Under the pieces are notes generated by a model, which did not search any database, was not told where the DNA came from, and saw nothing but the letters and a program-made list of their open reading frames with translations. A program made the translations under genes and the position numbers. Positions 24,209-33,481 of a stretch of 52,947 bases of DNA are shown one piece after another; position 1 is the stretch's first letter, and every line of letters begins with the position of its first letter. The stretch is from contig JAEUPF010000104.1 of the NCBI GenBank assembly GCA_016790425.1, forward strand, positions 1 to 52,947, given 5' to 3'. This stretch comes from Rubrivivax sp. GTDB lineage: Bacteria; Pseudomonadota; Gammaproteobacteria; Burkholderiales; Burkholderiaceae_C.

Positions 24209-26688
24209 CGGCCCTCCTTCACGGCGGCAGCGGCGGCAACGGTGGCAGCAGCGGCGGCGGGAGCAGCGGGGGAGGCCCGCTCGCGGCGCTGCCCGGCGCG
24301 GCGCTGCTCCACGAGCGCGGCGAGCAGCCGGTCGGGCGTGATCGGCAGCGCGCGCACGCGCAGGCCCGTCGCGTCGTGGATCGCCGCGGCGACAGCCGGC
24401 GGCACGCTGTGCAGGCCGCCTTCGCTCGCCTCCTTGGCGCCGAACGGTCCCAGCGGGTCCAGGCTCTCGACCAGCGTCACGTCGATCGGCGGCGAGTCCG
24501 TCGCGCCGGGCATGCGGTAGTCGAGGAAGTTCGGGCGCAGCGGCAGCCCCTCGTGGTAGGTGTTCTCCTCGCAGAGCGCCTGCCCCAGGCCCATCCACAC
24601 CGCGCCTTGCACCTGGCCTTGCACGGCCAGCGGGTTGATGGCGCGGCCGCAGTCGTGTGCCACCCAGCAGTTGAGCACGCGCACGGCGCCGGTGCCGGTG
24701 TCGACCTCGACCTCGACCACCTGCGCGGCGTACGAGAACCCGGCCGTCGAGCCGACCGCGGCGCCGCGGAAGCTGCCGCCCTGCGTTTCCGGCGGCGTCG
24801 ACCACGCGCCCTTGATGGAGAGGGTGCCGGTGTCGACCAGCGCCGCGCGCACCACCTCGGCGAAGTGCAGGCCGCGGTCGGTGCCGGTGACGCGGCAGGT
24901 CTCGCCGAGCCATTCGATGTCGCCGGCGCTCGCTTCGAGCGTCTTCGCCGCCGCCTCGACCAGCACGCGCTTCAGCGCCTCGGCGGCGCGCAGCGCGGCG
25001 TTGCCGACCATGAACGACACGCGCGAGGAGTACGAGCCGTTGTCCTTGGGCGTGAGCGCACTGTCGGCGGCGATGACGCGGATGCGCGCCATCGGCAGCA
25101 GCAGCACCTCGGCCACCACCTGCGCCAGCAGCGTGCTCGAGCCCTGGCCGATGTCGGAGGCGCCGGTGAGCACGGTGATGCCGCCGTCGAAATCGAGCTT
25201 GAGGTGGATCACCGCATGCGGCTCGCCGCTCCAGTGCACCGGCTTGGCCGAGCCCGAGACGTAATGCGAGCAGGCCATGCCGAAGCCGCGCTTCACGGGG
25301 CCTTGCTGCGCGGCCGGGGTGCTGCCAATGCCGCGTTCGCGGCCTTCGCGCCATTGACGCCAGCCGCTGGCGCGCTCGACGGCGTCGATGCACTGCGGCA
25401 GGCCGTAGCTGTTGACCTGCAGGTCGTTGAGCGTGCGGTACGGCGGCTCGATGAGGTTCATGCGCCGCAGCGCGAACGGGTCGATGCCCAGCCGCTCGGC
25501 CGCTTCGTCCAGCGCCGCTTCGAAGGCAAAGCGCACGTTGACGGCACCGTGGCCGCGCATCGCGCCGCACGGCGGCAGGTTGGTGTAGACGCGAAAGCCC
25601 TGGTAGCGCACGGCGCCGACGCGGTACAGCGCGTGCAGCAGCGCGCCGGCGTAGAGGATCGTCACCAGGCCGTAGCCGGCGTAGGCGCCGCCGCGCTGCA
25701 CGACCTCGCAGTCGACGCCGGTGATCTCGCCGCCGGCCTTGAAGCCGAGCTTCAGGCGCACCTGCGTGGCCGGCCGCGCGCGGTGGGTGAGGAACGAGTC
25801 CTCGCGCGTGCACTGCAGCTTCACGGTGCCACCGGCGGCGCGCGCCAGCGCGGCCGTGACCATCTCGAAGTTCAGCGGCTCGACGCGGTGCCCGAAGCCG
25901 CCGCCGACGAACGGCTTGACGACGCGGACCACCTCGGGCGGAAGGCCGAGCGTGCGCGCCAGCGTCAGGTGCAGGTAGTACGGCACCTGCGTCACCGACT
26001 GCACGGTGAGCTGCCCGGCCTCGGCGTCCCACTGCGCGACGGTGGCGTTGAGCTCGATCTGGCCGTGCGAGATCTCGGCGCAGTCGAACTCGCCCTCGTG
26101 CACGAGGTCGCTGGCGGCGAAGGCGGCATCGACGTCGCCGAAGCTCTGCTCGACGCGGCGTTCGATGTTGCCCGGCTTGTCGTCGTGCAGCAGCACGGCG
26201 TCTTCGGCGCGCGCCGCGGCGGCCTCGAAGTAGGCCGGCAGCGGCTCGATGTCGACCTCGACGGCGGCCAGCGCGGCGGCGGCGCTCGCCTCGTCGTCGG
26301 CCGCCACGGCGAAGAGCGGTTCGCCGCGGTAGCGCACCTTGCCGCGTGCCAGCGGCCACTCGTTCTGCGCGATCGGGATCACGCCGTAGGGCGCCGCGAA
26401 GTCCTCGCCGGTGACCACCGCGCGCACGCCGGGCAACGCCAGCGCAGCACGGGCATCGATGCGGCGGATGACGCCGTGCGCCACCGGGCTGCGCCCGATG
26501 CGGCCCACCAGCGCCCCGGCAGCCTGGAAGGCGGGCAGGTCGGCGGTGTAGCGCGCGCGCCCGGTGACCTTCTCGACGCCGTCGACCAGCGGCCGCGCGA
26601 TGCCCACCGAATGCGTCGGCGGCGCCGGCGGCCGCGCAGGCCGTTCGTCGTGATGCCTGCGCCGGCTGCGCTCCTCGCCGGGCTTCAT
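24205..26688 (-). CDS. hcrA: 4-hydroxybenzoyl-CoA reductase, alpha (molybdenum) subunit
   Basis: An 827-residue molybdopterin subunit of the xanthine oxidase family. The pattern includes VDGVEKVTGRARYTADL, VGGGFGHRVEPLNFE (first cofactor loop), RGGAYAGYG, CGAMRGHGAVNVRFAFE and GASDIGQGSSTLLAQV. The C-terminal block GPFGAKEASEGGLHSVPPAV carries the catalytic Glu near KEASE. It is longer than the about 770 residues known for Thauera HcrA because of a basic N-terminal stretch (1-25) and an Ala-rich tail. ATG 26688 overlaps the hcrC stop (ATGA). With HcrB and HcrC it makes the complete dehydroxylating enzyme. Confidence 0.92.
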   Translation of the reverse strand: MKPGEERSRRRHHDERPARPPAPPTHSVGIARPLVDGVEKVTGRARYTADLPAFQAAGALVGRIGRSPVAHGVIRRIDARAALALPGVRAVVTGEDFAAPYGVIPIAQNEWPLARGKVRYRGEPLFAVAADDEASAAAALAAVEVDIEPLPAYFEAAAARAEDAVLLHDDKPGNIERRVEQSFGDVDAAFAASDLVHEGEFDCAEISHGQIELNATVAQWDAEAGQLTVQSVTQVPYYLHLTLARTLGLPPEVVRVVKPFVGGGFGHRVEPLNFEMVTAALARAAGGTVKLQCTREDSFLTHRARPATQVRLKLGFKAGGEITGVDCEVVQRGGAYAGYGLVTILYAGALLHALYRVGAVRYQGFRVYTNLPPCGAMRGHGAVNVRFAFEAALDEAAERLGIDPFALRRMNLIEPPYRTLNDLQVNSYGLPQCIDAVERASGWRQWREGRERGIGSTPAAQQGPVKRGFGMACSHYVSGSAKPVHWSGEPHAVIHLKLDFDGGITVLTGASDIGQGSSTLLAQVVAEVLLLPMARIRVIAADSALTPKDNGSYSSRVSFMVGNAALRAAEALKRVLVEAAAKTLEASAGDIEWLGETCRVTGTDRGLHFAEVVRAALVDTGTLSIKGAWSTPPETQGGSFRGAAVGSTAGFSYAAQVVEVEVDTGTGAVRVLNCWVAHDCGRAINPLAVQGQVQGAVWMGLGQALCEENTYHEGLPLRPNFLDYRMPGATDSPPIDVTLVESLDPLGPFGAKEASEGGLHSVPPAVAAAIHDATGLRVRALPITPDRLLAALVEQRRAGQRRERASPAAPAAAAATVAAAAAVKEGR

Positions 26689-27164
26689 GCCTTCGCTCCT
26701 GCGCCGGCGGCGGCCTGCACCGCCTCGACGATCTTCACGTACCCGGTGCAGCGGCACAGGTTCCCGGCCAGCGCCTGGCGCACCTCCGTGTCGCTGGGCT
26801 GCGGGTTCTCGCGCAGCAGCGCCTCGGCGGCCATCACCATGCCCGGTGTGCAGAAGCCGCATTGCGTGCCCAGCTTCTCGTGGAAGGCGCGCTGCAAGGC
26901 CGACAGCCGCCCCTGCTGCGGCAACGACTCGATGGTCTCGACGGCGCGCCCTTGCACGCTGGCCGCCAGCGTGATGCACGCCAGGCGCGGCTCGCCGTCG
27001 ACGAGCACGGTGCAGGCACCGCACTCGCCGCCGTCGCACCCTTGCTTGGTGCCGGTGAGTTGCAACGACTGGCGCAGCACGTCCAGCAGCAGCGCGCCGT
27101 CCGGCGCGGCCAGCGCGTGCGTGCGGCCGTTGACGTTCAGTTCGATCAGGCGGGCGGCGGGCAT
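26685..27164 (-). CDS. hcrC: 4-hydroxybenzoyl-CoA reductase, gamma (2Fe-2S) subunit
   Basis: A 159-residue subunit with two [2Fe-2S] clusters. Cys43, 48, 51 and 63 form the plant-ferredoxin-type cluster (GCDGGECGACTVL); Cys102, 105, 137 and 139 (QCGFC ... NLCRC) form the second. It transfers electrons, usually from ferredoxin, into the FAD and molybdenum subunits. ATG 27164 is 37 bases after the ligase stop. Gene order hcrC-hcrA-hcrB here is contiguous with overlaps. Confidence 0.93.
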   Translation of the reverse strand: MPAARLIELNVNGRTHALAAPDGALLLDVLRQSLQLTGTKQGCDGGECGACTVLVDGEPRLACITLAASVQGRAVETIESLPQQGRLSALQRAFHEKLGTQCGFCTPGMVMAAEALLRENPQPSDTEVRQALAGNLCRCTGYVKIVEAVQAAAGAGAKA

Positions 27165-27201
27165 GGACTCTCCGGGGTGCTGGTCGCGCGGGCTTCTCGC
27201 T

Positions 27202-28563
27202 TCAGTGCGGCGCCGGCTTCTTGCTGCGCAGGTCGCGCACGCGCGTCGCCTTGCCCTGCGAGCGCGGCAAGGCGCCCGGCTTCACCACGGCCACCTCGGC
27301 GCTGACGCCGATCAGCGACTTGACGTGGTGGCGGGCGTCGGCCGCCGCCTGCGCGTAGCCGTCCTCGGGCCAGCCGGGCAGCGCCTCGACCTCGATGCGC
27401 AGGCGGTCGAGCGAACCATCGCGCTCGACCACGAACTGGTAGTGCGGCGCCAGGCCGGGGCGGCCGACGAGCACGGCCTCGATCTGCGACGGGTAGACGT
27501 TGACGCCGCGGATGATGAGCATGTCGTCGTTGCGCCCGGCCACGCGCAGGATGCGCAGGTGCGTGCGGCCGCAGGCGCAGCGCTCGGTGCTCAGGCGCGT
27601 GATGTCGCGCGTGCGGTAGCGCAGCATCGGCAGCGCTTCCTTGGTGAGCGTGGTGATGACGAGTTCGCCCGCCTGTCCCTCGGGCACCGGCACGCCGGTG
27701 TCGGGGTCGACCAACTCGAACAGGAAGTGGTCCTCCCAGCCGTGCAGGCCGTCGCGATGCACGCATTCGCAGGCGACGCCGGGGCCCATGATCTCCGACA
27801 GGCCGTAGACGTCGAACGCGGTGATCCCGGTGCGCGCCTCGATCTCGTGGCGCATCGCCGCGCTCCACGGCTCGGCGCCGAACATGCCAATCGCCAGCCG
27901 GCTCTGGCGCAGGTCGACGCCTTGCTGCTCGGCCACGTCGGCGATGGCCAGTGCGTACGACGGCGTGGCGCACAGCACGCGCGGGCCGAAGTCCATGATC
28001 AGCGCCACCTGTCGCTCGGTGCCGCCGCCGCTGATGGGCACCACCGGGCAGCCCAGGCGCTCGGCGCCGCCGTGCGCGCCGAGGCCGCCGGTGAACAGCC
28101 CGTAGCCGTAGGCGTTGTGCACGAGGTCGCCCGGGCGCACGCCGGCGCCGGCCATCGAGCGCGCCACCAGCTCGTGCCAGCGCTCGAGGTCGCCGCGCGT
28201 GTAGCCCACCACGGTCGGCTTGCCGGTCGTGCCCGAGCTGGCATGCACGCGCGCCAACTCGTCCACGGGCCGCGCGAAGAGGCCGAACGGGTAGTTGGCG
28301 CGCAGGTCGTCCTTGACCATGAAGGGCAGGCGCCTGAGGTCTTCGAGCTGCGTCAGCGCATCGGGCTGCACGCCCGCCGCCTCGAGCCGCGCGCGCTGCC
28401 ACGGCACGTGGTCCCAGGCGTTGCGCAGCGTCGAGCGCAGACGCTCGAGCTGCAGCGCCGCCAGCGCGTCGCGCGACATCGTCTCGACGCCGGTGGGCGG
28501 CGGCGGCGCGGGCACCTTGCTGGTGGCGGCGTCGAAGTGGCGAGGCTCGGTGGCGGCACCCAT
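27202..28563 (-). CDS. paaK: phenylacetate-CoA ligase family protein (PaaK/PadJ type)
   Basis: A 453-residue ATP-dependent aryl-CoA ligase of the PaaK group. The nucleotide loop HASSGTTGKPTVVGYTRGDLERW, the segment YGYGLFTGGLGAHGGAERLG, SEIMGPGVACEC, and the C-terminal RGVNVYPSQIEAVL are diagnostic for phenylacetate-CoA ligase. The first 25 residues are a non-conserved extension. It lies 16 bases after padD and before hcrCAB. In anaerobic pathways the same role is called PadJ; hydroxyphenylacetate or hydroxybenzoate could be the real substrate here, since no other ligase is in the operon. Confidence 0.9.
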   Translation of the reverse strand: MGAATEPRHFDAATSKVPAPPPPTGVETMSRDALAALQLERLRSTLRNAWDHVPWQRARLEAAGVQPDALTQLEDLRRLPFMVKDDLRANYPFGLFARPVDELARVHASSGTTGKPTVVGYTRGDLERWHELVARSMAGAGVRPGDLVHNAYGYGLFTGGLGAHGGAERLGCPVVPISGGGTERQVALIMDFGPRVLCATPSYALAIADVAEQQGVDLRQSRLAIGMFGAEPWSAAMRHEIEARTGITAFDVYGLSEIMGPGVACECVHRDGLHGWEDHFLFELVDPDTGVPVPEGQAGELVITTLTKEALPMLRYRTRDITRLSTERCACGRTHLRILRVAGRNDDMLIIRGVNVYPSQIEAVLVGRPGLAPHYQFVVERDGSLDRLRIEVEALPGWPEDGYAQAAADARHHVKSLIGVSAEVAVVKPGALPRSQGKATRVRDLRSKKPAPH

Positions 28564-28579
28564 CTGTTGCTTCTCCTCG

Positions 28580-29491
28580 TCAGCGCGGACCGGCCGGGCG
28601 CTCGCCGCGGCGCAGGTCCGGCCGCACATGGGCCACCCCGCGCACCGGCAGGTGCGGCAGCGCGAAGCCCTGATTGAAGGCGGCGCGCACGATGAGCGTG
28701 AACTTGAACCACAGCCCGCCGGCCAGCGCCAGCGCGCCGGCCGCCGGCCCGATGAGCGCCAGCCCCGGGGCCTGCGGCGCCAGAAGCGCCACCACGGCCA
28801 GCGCCAGCGCGGCGAGCGTGCTGCCCTTGAAGATGCGGCCGGCGCGGTCGATCGCCGCCAGCGCGCGCGGCGCCGCACGGGCGGCCTGCAAACGGCGCCG
28901 CCAGGCCAGCCAGACGCCCAGGCGCACGGCGAGCGCGGCGGCCAGCAGCGCCGTCATCAGCGCGGCCGTGAACGAAGCCGGCAGCGCCGCCGCGCCGCCG
29001 AAGCGCAGCAGCCACCACAGGCCGATGCCCTCGGCCACCGCGGTGCTCAGCACGAGCGGCACGATGAGCGGCTCGCGCCAGGCCGGGATGCCCTTGGCCG
29101 CGTGCAGGATGCGGCCCTGGCACCAGGCGAAGGCGAGCGCCGCCAGCGCAGCCACCACGGCCGGCCAGCGCGCCGGCGACCCGGCGAGCGCCGCCGCCAC
29201 GGCCACCGCCACGGCCGCGAAGAGCACGAGCGCCACGCCGCCCTCGCGCGTCATCCACGAAGACTGCGGGCGCCGGAAGACGTTCAGCGCCCGCAGCGGC
29301 CGGCCGATCTCGAACCAAACGGCCAGCAGCCCGAGCCCGACCAGCAGCGCGCCCAGCACGAGCGGTCCCGCGCCCGAGCCGGCCAGCGCCGCGGCCACGA
29401 CGAGCCCGCTGCCGGCGCCGCCGGCCATGAAGTTCGCCGCCGCGCGCGCGTCCCAGTGGCGCTGCAGCCAGGGGTTCGGGCCGTAGCTCAT
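28580..29491 (-). CDS. padD: phenylacetyl-CoA dehydrogenase membrane subunit (NrfD/DmsC type)
   Basis: A 303-residue membrane anchor with about eight helices of the NrfD/DmsC type, starting with the conserved NPWLQRHWDARAAANFMAGGAGSGL and followed by the quinol-site-like segment RPLRALNVFRRPQSSWMTREG. It would pass electrons from the iron-sulfur subunit to ubiquinone. ATG 29491 overlaps the padC stop by three bases. The assignment to the Pad complex depends on the adjacent large and Fe-S subunits and on the phenylacetate-CoA ligase next to it. Confidence 0.78.
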   Translation of the reverse strand: MSYGPNPWLQRHWDARAAANFMAGGAGSGLVVAAALAGSGAGPLVLGALLVGLGLLAVWFEIGRPLRALNVFRRPQSSWMTREGGVALVLFAAVAVAVAAALAGSPARWPAVVAALAALAFAWCQGRILHAAKGIPAWREPLIVPLVLSTAVAEGIGLWWLLRFGGAAALPASFTAALMTALLAAALAVRLGVWLAWRRRLQAARAAPRALAAIDRAGRIFKGSTLAALALAVVALLAPQAPGLALIGPAAGALALAGGLWFKFTLIVRAAFNQGFALPHLPVRGVAHVRPDLRRGERPAGPR

Positions 29492-30234
29492 CGGACCCGC
29501 TCCGCGCGCGGCGCGACCTCGGCGGCCGCCGCCGCCGGCTGCGGCGCCGCTGCCGGCTGGTCCTGCGCAGCGCCGGGCTGCGTGCCTTGCGCGACGCGGT
29601 CCCACAGGTAGAAGAAGCCGGGGCCGGTGCCCAGTTCCTCGTGCATGCGGAAGTGCTGGTTCTCGGCCAGCAGCCGGTTGACGTTGCTGTGCGGATCGTC
29701 GAGGTCGCCGAAGGCCAGCGCCTCGGCGATGCAGGCGTTGACGCAGGCCGGCGTCGCCTCGGGGTTCACGCCGGGCACGAGGCCGGCGGCGGTGCCGGCG
29801 TCGATGCGCTCGACGCAGAAGGTGCACTTGGTGGCCACCGCCAGGCGCGCCTCGTCGTGGCGCTTGGCCTCGTGCTCGCTGGCGCGGCCGTAGGCGAAGG
29901 TGGCGCGCTCGGTCTTGTAGCGCGCCTGGTACGGGCAGGCGACGGCGCAGTAGGCGCAGCCGATGCAGCGGTCGTAGTCGATGGTGACGATGCCGTCGGC
30001 GCGCTGGCCCGTCGCGCCGGTGGGGCACACCGCCAGGCACGGCGGCTCGTCGCAATGCTGGCAGCCCACCGGCACGAAGGCGCGCTGCACGTCGGGGTAC
30101 TCGCCGAACTCCATGTCCAGCACGCGCCGCCACTGCACGCCCGGCGGCGTGGCGTTGGCGTGCTTGCACGCCGCGGTGCAGGTCTGGCAGCCGACGCAGC
30201 GGCGCAGGTCGGCGACCATCGCCCAGCGCGTCAT
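29488..30234 (-). CDS. padC: phenylacetyl-CoA dehydrogenase iron-sulfur subunit
   Basis: A 248-residue electron-transfer subunit of the DMSO-reductase family with four ferredoxin-like cysteine groups: CVGCQTCTAAC, CQHCDEPPCLAVCPTGA, CIGCAYCAVACPYQARY and CTFCVERID with the later PACVNAC. Four [4Fe-4S] clusters are expected. The C-terminal 35 residues are Ala/Pro/Gln-rich. ATG 30234 overlaps the padB stop (ATGA). The size matches the roughly 27-kDa subunit of the Thauera phenylacetyl-CoA:acceptor oxidoreductase. Confidence 0.82.
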   Translation of the reverse strand: MTRWAMVADLRRCVGCQTCTAACKHANATPPGVQWRRVLDMEFGEYPDVQRAFVPVGCQHCDEPPCLAVCPTGATGQRADGIVTIDYDRCIGCAYCAVACPYQARYKTERATFAYGRASEHEAKRHDEARLAVATKCTFCVERIDAGTAAGLVPGVNPEATPACVNACIAEALAFGDLDDPHSNVNRLLAENQHFRMHEELGTGPGFFYLWDRVAQGTQPGAAQDQPAAAPQPAAAAAEVAPRAERVR

Positions 30235-32966
30235 GCCTCGGCTCCCGCGCGCGCCGGTTGCAGCCGCACGCGCACGAGGTCGGCGCTGGAGCCGGTGGCG
30301 TCGGTGAGGTCCATCGACATCTGCGCCAGCGTGTTCAGGCTCGGCACGCCGAAGTCCTTGGCCAGCGGCGTCTTCCAGTGGTCGAACTGGCCGACGAGCA
30401 ACAGCGTGTCGGGGCGGATGCCCTGGCGCAGCACGGCCCGGCCGCGCACGCGGCGCTTGGGCGTCGAGATCTCGATGGCGTCGCCGTCCTCGATCCCGAG
30501 GGCGGCGGCGGCGCGCGGGTTGACGATGACGCCGCGGTGGCCGGCGACGTTCTCGGCCACCTCGCGGATCATCTGCACGCCGGCGTTGCCGCCCCAGGCG
30601 TACTGCATGCTGCGCGCGGTGAGCAGCCAGAACGGATAAGCCTTCGCGTCGCCGCCGCTGTCGACCACCGCCGCTTCCCACAGGCCGGGGAAATCCTTGT
30701 ACGGCGGCAGCGCCGAATACTCCTCGAGCTGCTTGTCCCACCAGTGCATGCCGTGCTCGTGCAGGCGGCGGCCGAGCTCGACGCCGACGCGCTTCAGGCG
30801 CTCCTGGTAGGGCAGCTCGAAGCGCACGCCCTGCTGCTGCATCGTCGGCAGCAGGTACCAGCGGCTTTGCGGGAACGGCGCCGTCATCAGCCCGTGCTCG
30901 CGCCACCAGTCGAGGCCGTGCACCTGCGTGCCCTCGCTCACCTCGGCGCTGGCCGAGCGGCACACGGCGTCCCAGATCGCCTCGCGCGAAGGGCTCGCCT
31001 CGGGGCTCAATGCGAAGTCGCCGTGCGCGTGCTTCAGCGGCACGCCGCAGCCGCCCTTGTTGATCGAGGCGACATACTTGGCCGTCAGCCCCGTGCGCGC
31101 GGCCAGTTCGCTGGCCACCTCGGTGAAGTCGCGCGCCTGGCCGCGCGGCGCCACCGCCGGCTGGCGCAGCGCGAAGCCCTCGTGCTGCCAGAACTGCTCG
31201 ACGTACTTGGTGCCGCCGATGCGGATCAGCTGCAGGCTCTCCAGATCGGTGGCGTCGGGCAGCAGGATGTCGGCGAAGTGGTTCGTCTCGTCGCGCGTGT
31301 AGGCGAAGGCGACGACGAACGGGAAGCGCGCCATCTTCTCGCCGATGGCCGGCGTGTCCCAGAACGAGATCGCCGGGTTGGTGCGGTAGACGAACCACAG
31401 GTCCGGCGGCGTCACGCGCGGCAGGCCCTCGGGCGTGTCGTCGAGGAACATCCACGAGAAGTGCGTCGGCCCGAGCGCCTGGCTCCAGGGCCCGTCGCTG
31501 GCCAGCGGCACCATCGTGCGGTAGGCGTTGCGGATGTTGGGCCTGGGCGACCAGAGTTCCTTGCTGGTCGGGTTCAGCGCGTAGTGCATGAAGCCGTCGG
31601 CGCCGCTCACCACGCTCTCGTGCCGGTGCGACATCGGCCGCGCCAGCCGCACCGTGGTGCCGATGGTGCCGCCGGGCACCTCGAGCGCGCCGACGAGCAC
31701 CGCCAGCAGCGTGCGCGCCCAGCAGCACTCGTAGCCGCCCCAGCCGTTGTTGACCGTCTTGCCCAGCGACACCGCCACCGGCCGGTAGGGCATCGTCACG
31801 CCGTCGATCTCGATCGTCTGGCCGACGCAGGCGTGCGCCAGATACTCGTTGGCGATGCGGCGGATCTGCGTTGCCGGCACGTCGCACACGCCCTCGGCCC
31901 ACTCGGGCGAGTAGCGCGCAAGATGCTCCACCAGCAGCGTGAAGGCGGTGGCGCCTGCGAGCGCGCCTTCGGCGAGCACTTCACCGTCGGCGCCGCGCTC
32001 CAGCGCCGCGGCGGCGCGGTGGCGGCCTTCCAGCGCCTCTTCGATGCCGGGGGTGTCGTGCGGCACGGCGCGCTGCGTCTGCCGGTCCCACACCAGCGGC
32101 TTGCCGCTGGCCGGCTCGCGCAGGTAGTAGCCGTGGGCGCCGACGAGGTACGGCGAGCCGGTCCAGCGGGCGAGGAACGGCAGGTCGAGCTGCGTGCGCG
32201 GCGCCTCGTGCAGCATCACGTGCAGGAGCGCGTAGAGGAACGCGGCGTCGGTCTTGGGCTTGATCGGCACCCACTCGGCCGAGCAGGCGCCGGTGACCGA
32301 CAGGTGCGGCTCGACCTGCACCCGCTTCATGCCGCGCACGCGCGCCTTGGCGTGCCGCGCGATGCCGACGACGCCGCCCGAGGCCTCGACGTTGGCGCCG
32401 CAGCTGATGAGGTAGTTGCAGTGCGGCGTGTCGGGCGCGACGATGAAGGCGCGGTGCCAGTACTCGCCGTACAGGTGCTCGCTGTGGTAGCACTTGACGC
32501 CCTGGCCCGAGCCGATGCCGAAGTCCACCGGCCCCCACGCCGCGAGGAAGGCCGGGAAGCTGCCCATGTACATCTGCGGCGTGCCGCCGCCGCCGAAGCT
32601 GGCGGCCACGCGCGGGTAGCCCGAGGCGTCGGTGAGGCCGACGGCGCGGATGGCGTTGAGCCGCCCGGCGATCGTCGCCAGCGCTTCTTCCCACGTGATC
32701 TCGACGAAGCCGGGGTCCTCGTCGCGGCCCTTCTTCGGGTTCGTGCGCTTCATCGGCGCCAGCACCCGGTGCGGGTTGTAGGTCTTCTGGATCAGCCCGA
32801 AGGCCTTGACGCAGACCTTGCCGCCGCCGGGGTGGATGGGCGCGGCGCAGAAGTTGGGCTCGATCTCGGTGGCGACGCCGTCCTCCACCTTCACCGTGGC
32901 CAGGTCGGGGCCGGCCACGCACTGGTAGCAGTAGGTGGGGACGCGGCGCGTGACGGTGGCGGCCAT
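30231..32966 (-). CDS. padB: phenylacetyl-CoA dehydrogenase, molybdopterin catalytic subunit
   Basis: A 911-residue DMSO-reductase-family molybdenum subunit. It probably oxidises the CH2 of (hydroxy)phenylacetyl-CoA to a keto group with quinone as acceptor, as in Thauera PadBCD; size, three-gene architecture and neighbouring PadJ-type ligase agree. No twin-arginine signal is visible: the N-terminus goes directly into TYCYQCVAG. Cysteines 13, 16, 40 and 52 could bind a [4Fe-4S] cluster, but the third is not at the usual place. Cys in GQGVKCYHSEH is a candidate molybdenum ligand. A different DMSO-family oxidoreductase for a related aryl-acetyl or sulfur substrate is the main alternative. Confidence 0.78.
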   Translation of the reverse strand: MAATVTRRVPTYCYQCVAGPDLATVKVEDGVATEIEPNFCAAPIHPGGGKVCVKAFGLIQKTYNPHRVLAPMKRTNPKKGRDEDPGFVEITWEEALATIAGRLNAIRAVGLTDASGYPRVAASFGGGGTPQMYMGSFPAFLAAWGPVDFGIGSGQGVKCYHSEHLYGEYWHRAFIVAPDTPHCNYLISCGANVEASGGVVGIARHAKARVRGMKRVQVEPHLSVTGACSAEWVPIKPKTDAAFLYALLHVMLHEAPRTQLDLPFLARWTGSPYLVGAHGYYLREPASGKPLVWDRQTQRAVPHDTPGIEEALEGRHRAAAALERGADGEVLAEGALAGATAFTLLVEHLARYSPEWAEGVCDVPATQIRRIANEYLAHACVGQTIEIDGVTMPYRPVAVSLGKTVNNGWGGYECCWARTLLAVLVGALEVPGGTIGTTVRLARPMSHRHESVVSGADGFMHYALNPTSKELWSPRPNIRNAYRTMVPLASDGPWSQALGPTHFSWMFLDDTPEGLPRVTPPDLWFVYRTNPAISFWDTPAIGEKMARFPFVVAFAYTRDETNHFADILLPDATDLESLQLIRIGGTKYVEQFWQHEGFALRQPAVAPRGQARDFTEVASELAARTGLTAKYVASINKGGCGVPLKHAHGDFALSPEASPSREAIWDAVCRSASAEVSEGTQVHGLDWWREHGLMTAPFPQSRWYLLPTMQQQGVRFELPYQERLKRVGVELGRRLHEHGMHWWDKQLEEYSALPPYKDFPGLWEAAVVDSGGDAKAYPFWLLTARSMQYAWGGNAGVQMIREVAENVAGHRGVIVNPRAAAALGIEDGDAIEISTPKRRVRGRAVLRQGIRPDTLLLVGQFDHWKTPLAKDFGVPSLNTLAQMSMDLTDATGSSADLVRVRLQPARAGAEA

Positions 32967-33006
32967 GGCGTGGCGGGCGGTCTCGGGGACAGTGATGCTC
33001 GAAGCC

Positions 33007-33435
33007 CTACTGCGCCGCCGTCCCCGCGGCGGCGGCCTTCGCCTTCGCGGCCTTGGCGGCCAGGCGCTCGCCGGTCTTGGCCACGTCGACGACGAAGCGC
33101 GAGTGGCGGCCGCGCACGATGGGCTCCACCGCGTCGCGGCCTTCGATCTCGAACACGACGGCGCGGCCCTTGACCTCGGCCACGCGCACGACGAGCGTCA
33201 CCGCCATGCCCAGCAGCGTGGCGCCGATGTGGTCGATCTCCACCCGCGTGCCCACCGAGTCTTCGCCGGCGTCCAGGTGGGCCAGCAGCAGGTTGCGGCA
33301 GGCGATCTCGATGTCGCGCACCAGCATCGGCGTGGCGTAGACGCGCGCCGCCTCGCCCATGAAGTCGATCGTGCGCTCGCGATCGACGGTGAAGGTGACC
33401 AGCGACTCGAGGCCGCTCTGCAGCGTGGGTTTCAT
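33007..33435 (-). CDS. FlK-like hotdog-fold acyl-CoA thioesterase
   Basis: A 142-residue hotdog thioesterase similar to fluoroacetyl-CoA thioesterase FlK. The catalytic triad of FlK (Thr42, Glu50, His76) is conserved here as Thr35, Glu43 and His69 with identical spacing (8 and 26). The Ala/Lys-rich C-terminus (from about 120) is probably flexible. It sits between livF and padB in the aromatic operon, where it could free CoA from dead-end or excess aryl-CoA esters. The substrate is not evident. Confidence 0.82.
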   Translation of the reverse strand: MKPTLQSGLESLVTFTVDRERTIDFMGEAARVYATPMLVRDIEIACRNLLLAHLDAGEDSVGTRVEIDHIGATLLGMAVTLVVRVAEVKGRAVVFEIEGRDAVEPIVRGRHSRFVVDVAKTGERLAAKAAKAKAAAAGTAAQ

Positions 33436-33481
33436 GGTGCGCTTTTCTCTCGGTGGCGAAGCAGTGGAAAGGGGGACGCGG

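Noticed and set aside
19259-24520. A 1753-codon plus-strand open frame
   Set aside because: It runs antisense through seven well-supported genes, has low-complexity Arg/Gln/His/Ala composition and no recognisable domain, so it is a GC-driven artefact.
24376-28677. A 1433-codon plus-strand open frame over hcr and ligase genes
   Set aside because: Antisense to hcrA, hcrC and the ligase, whose cofactor motifs are intact; composition is that of a shadow frame.
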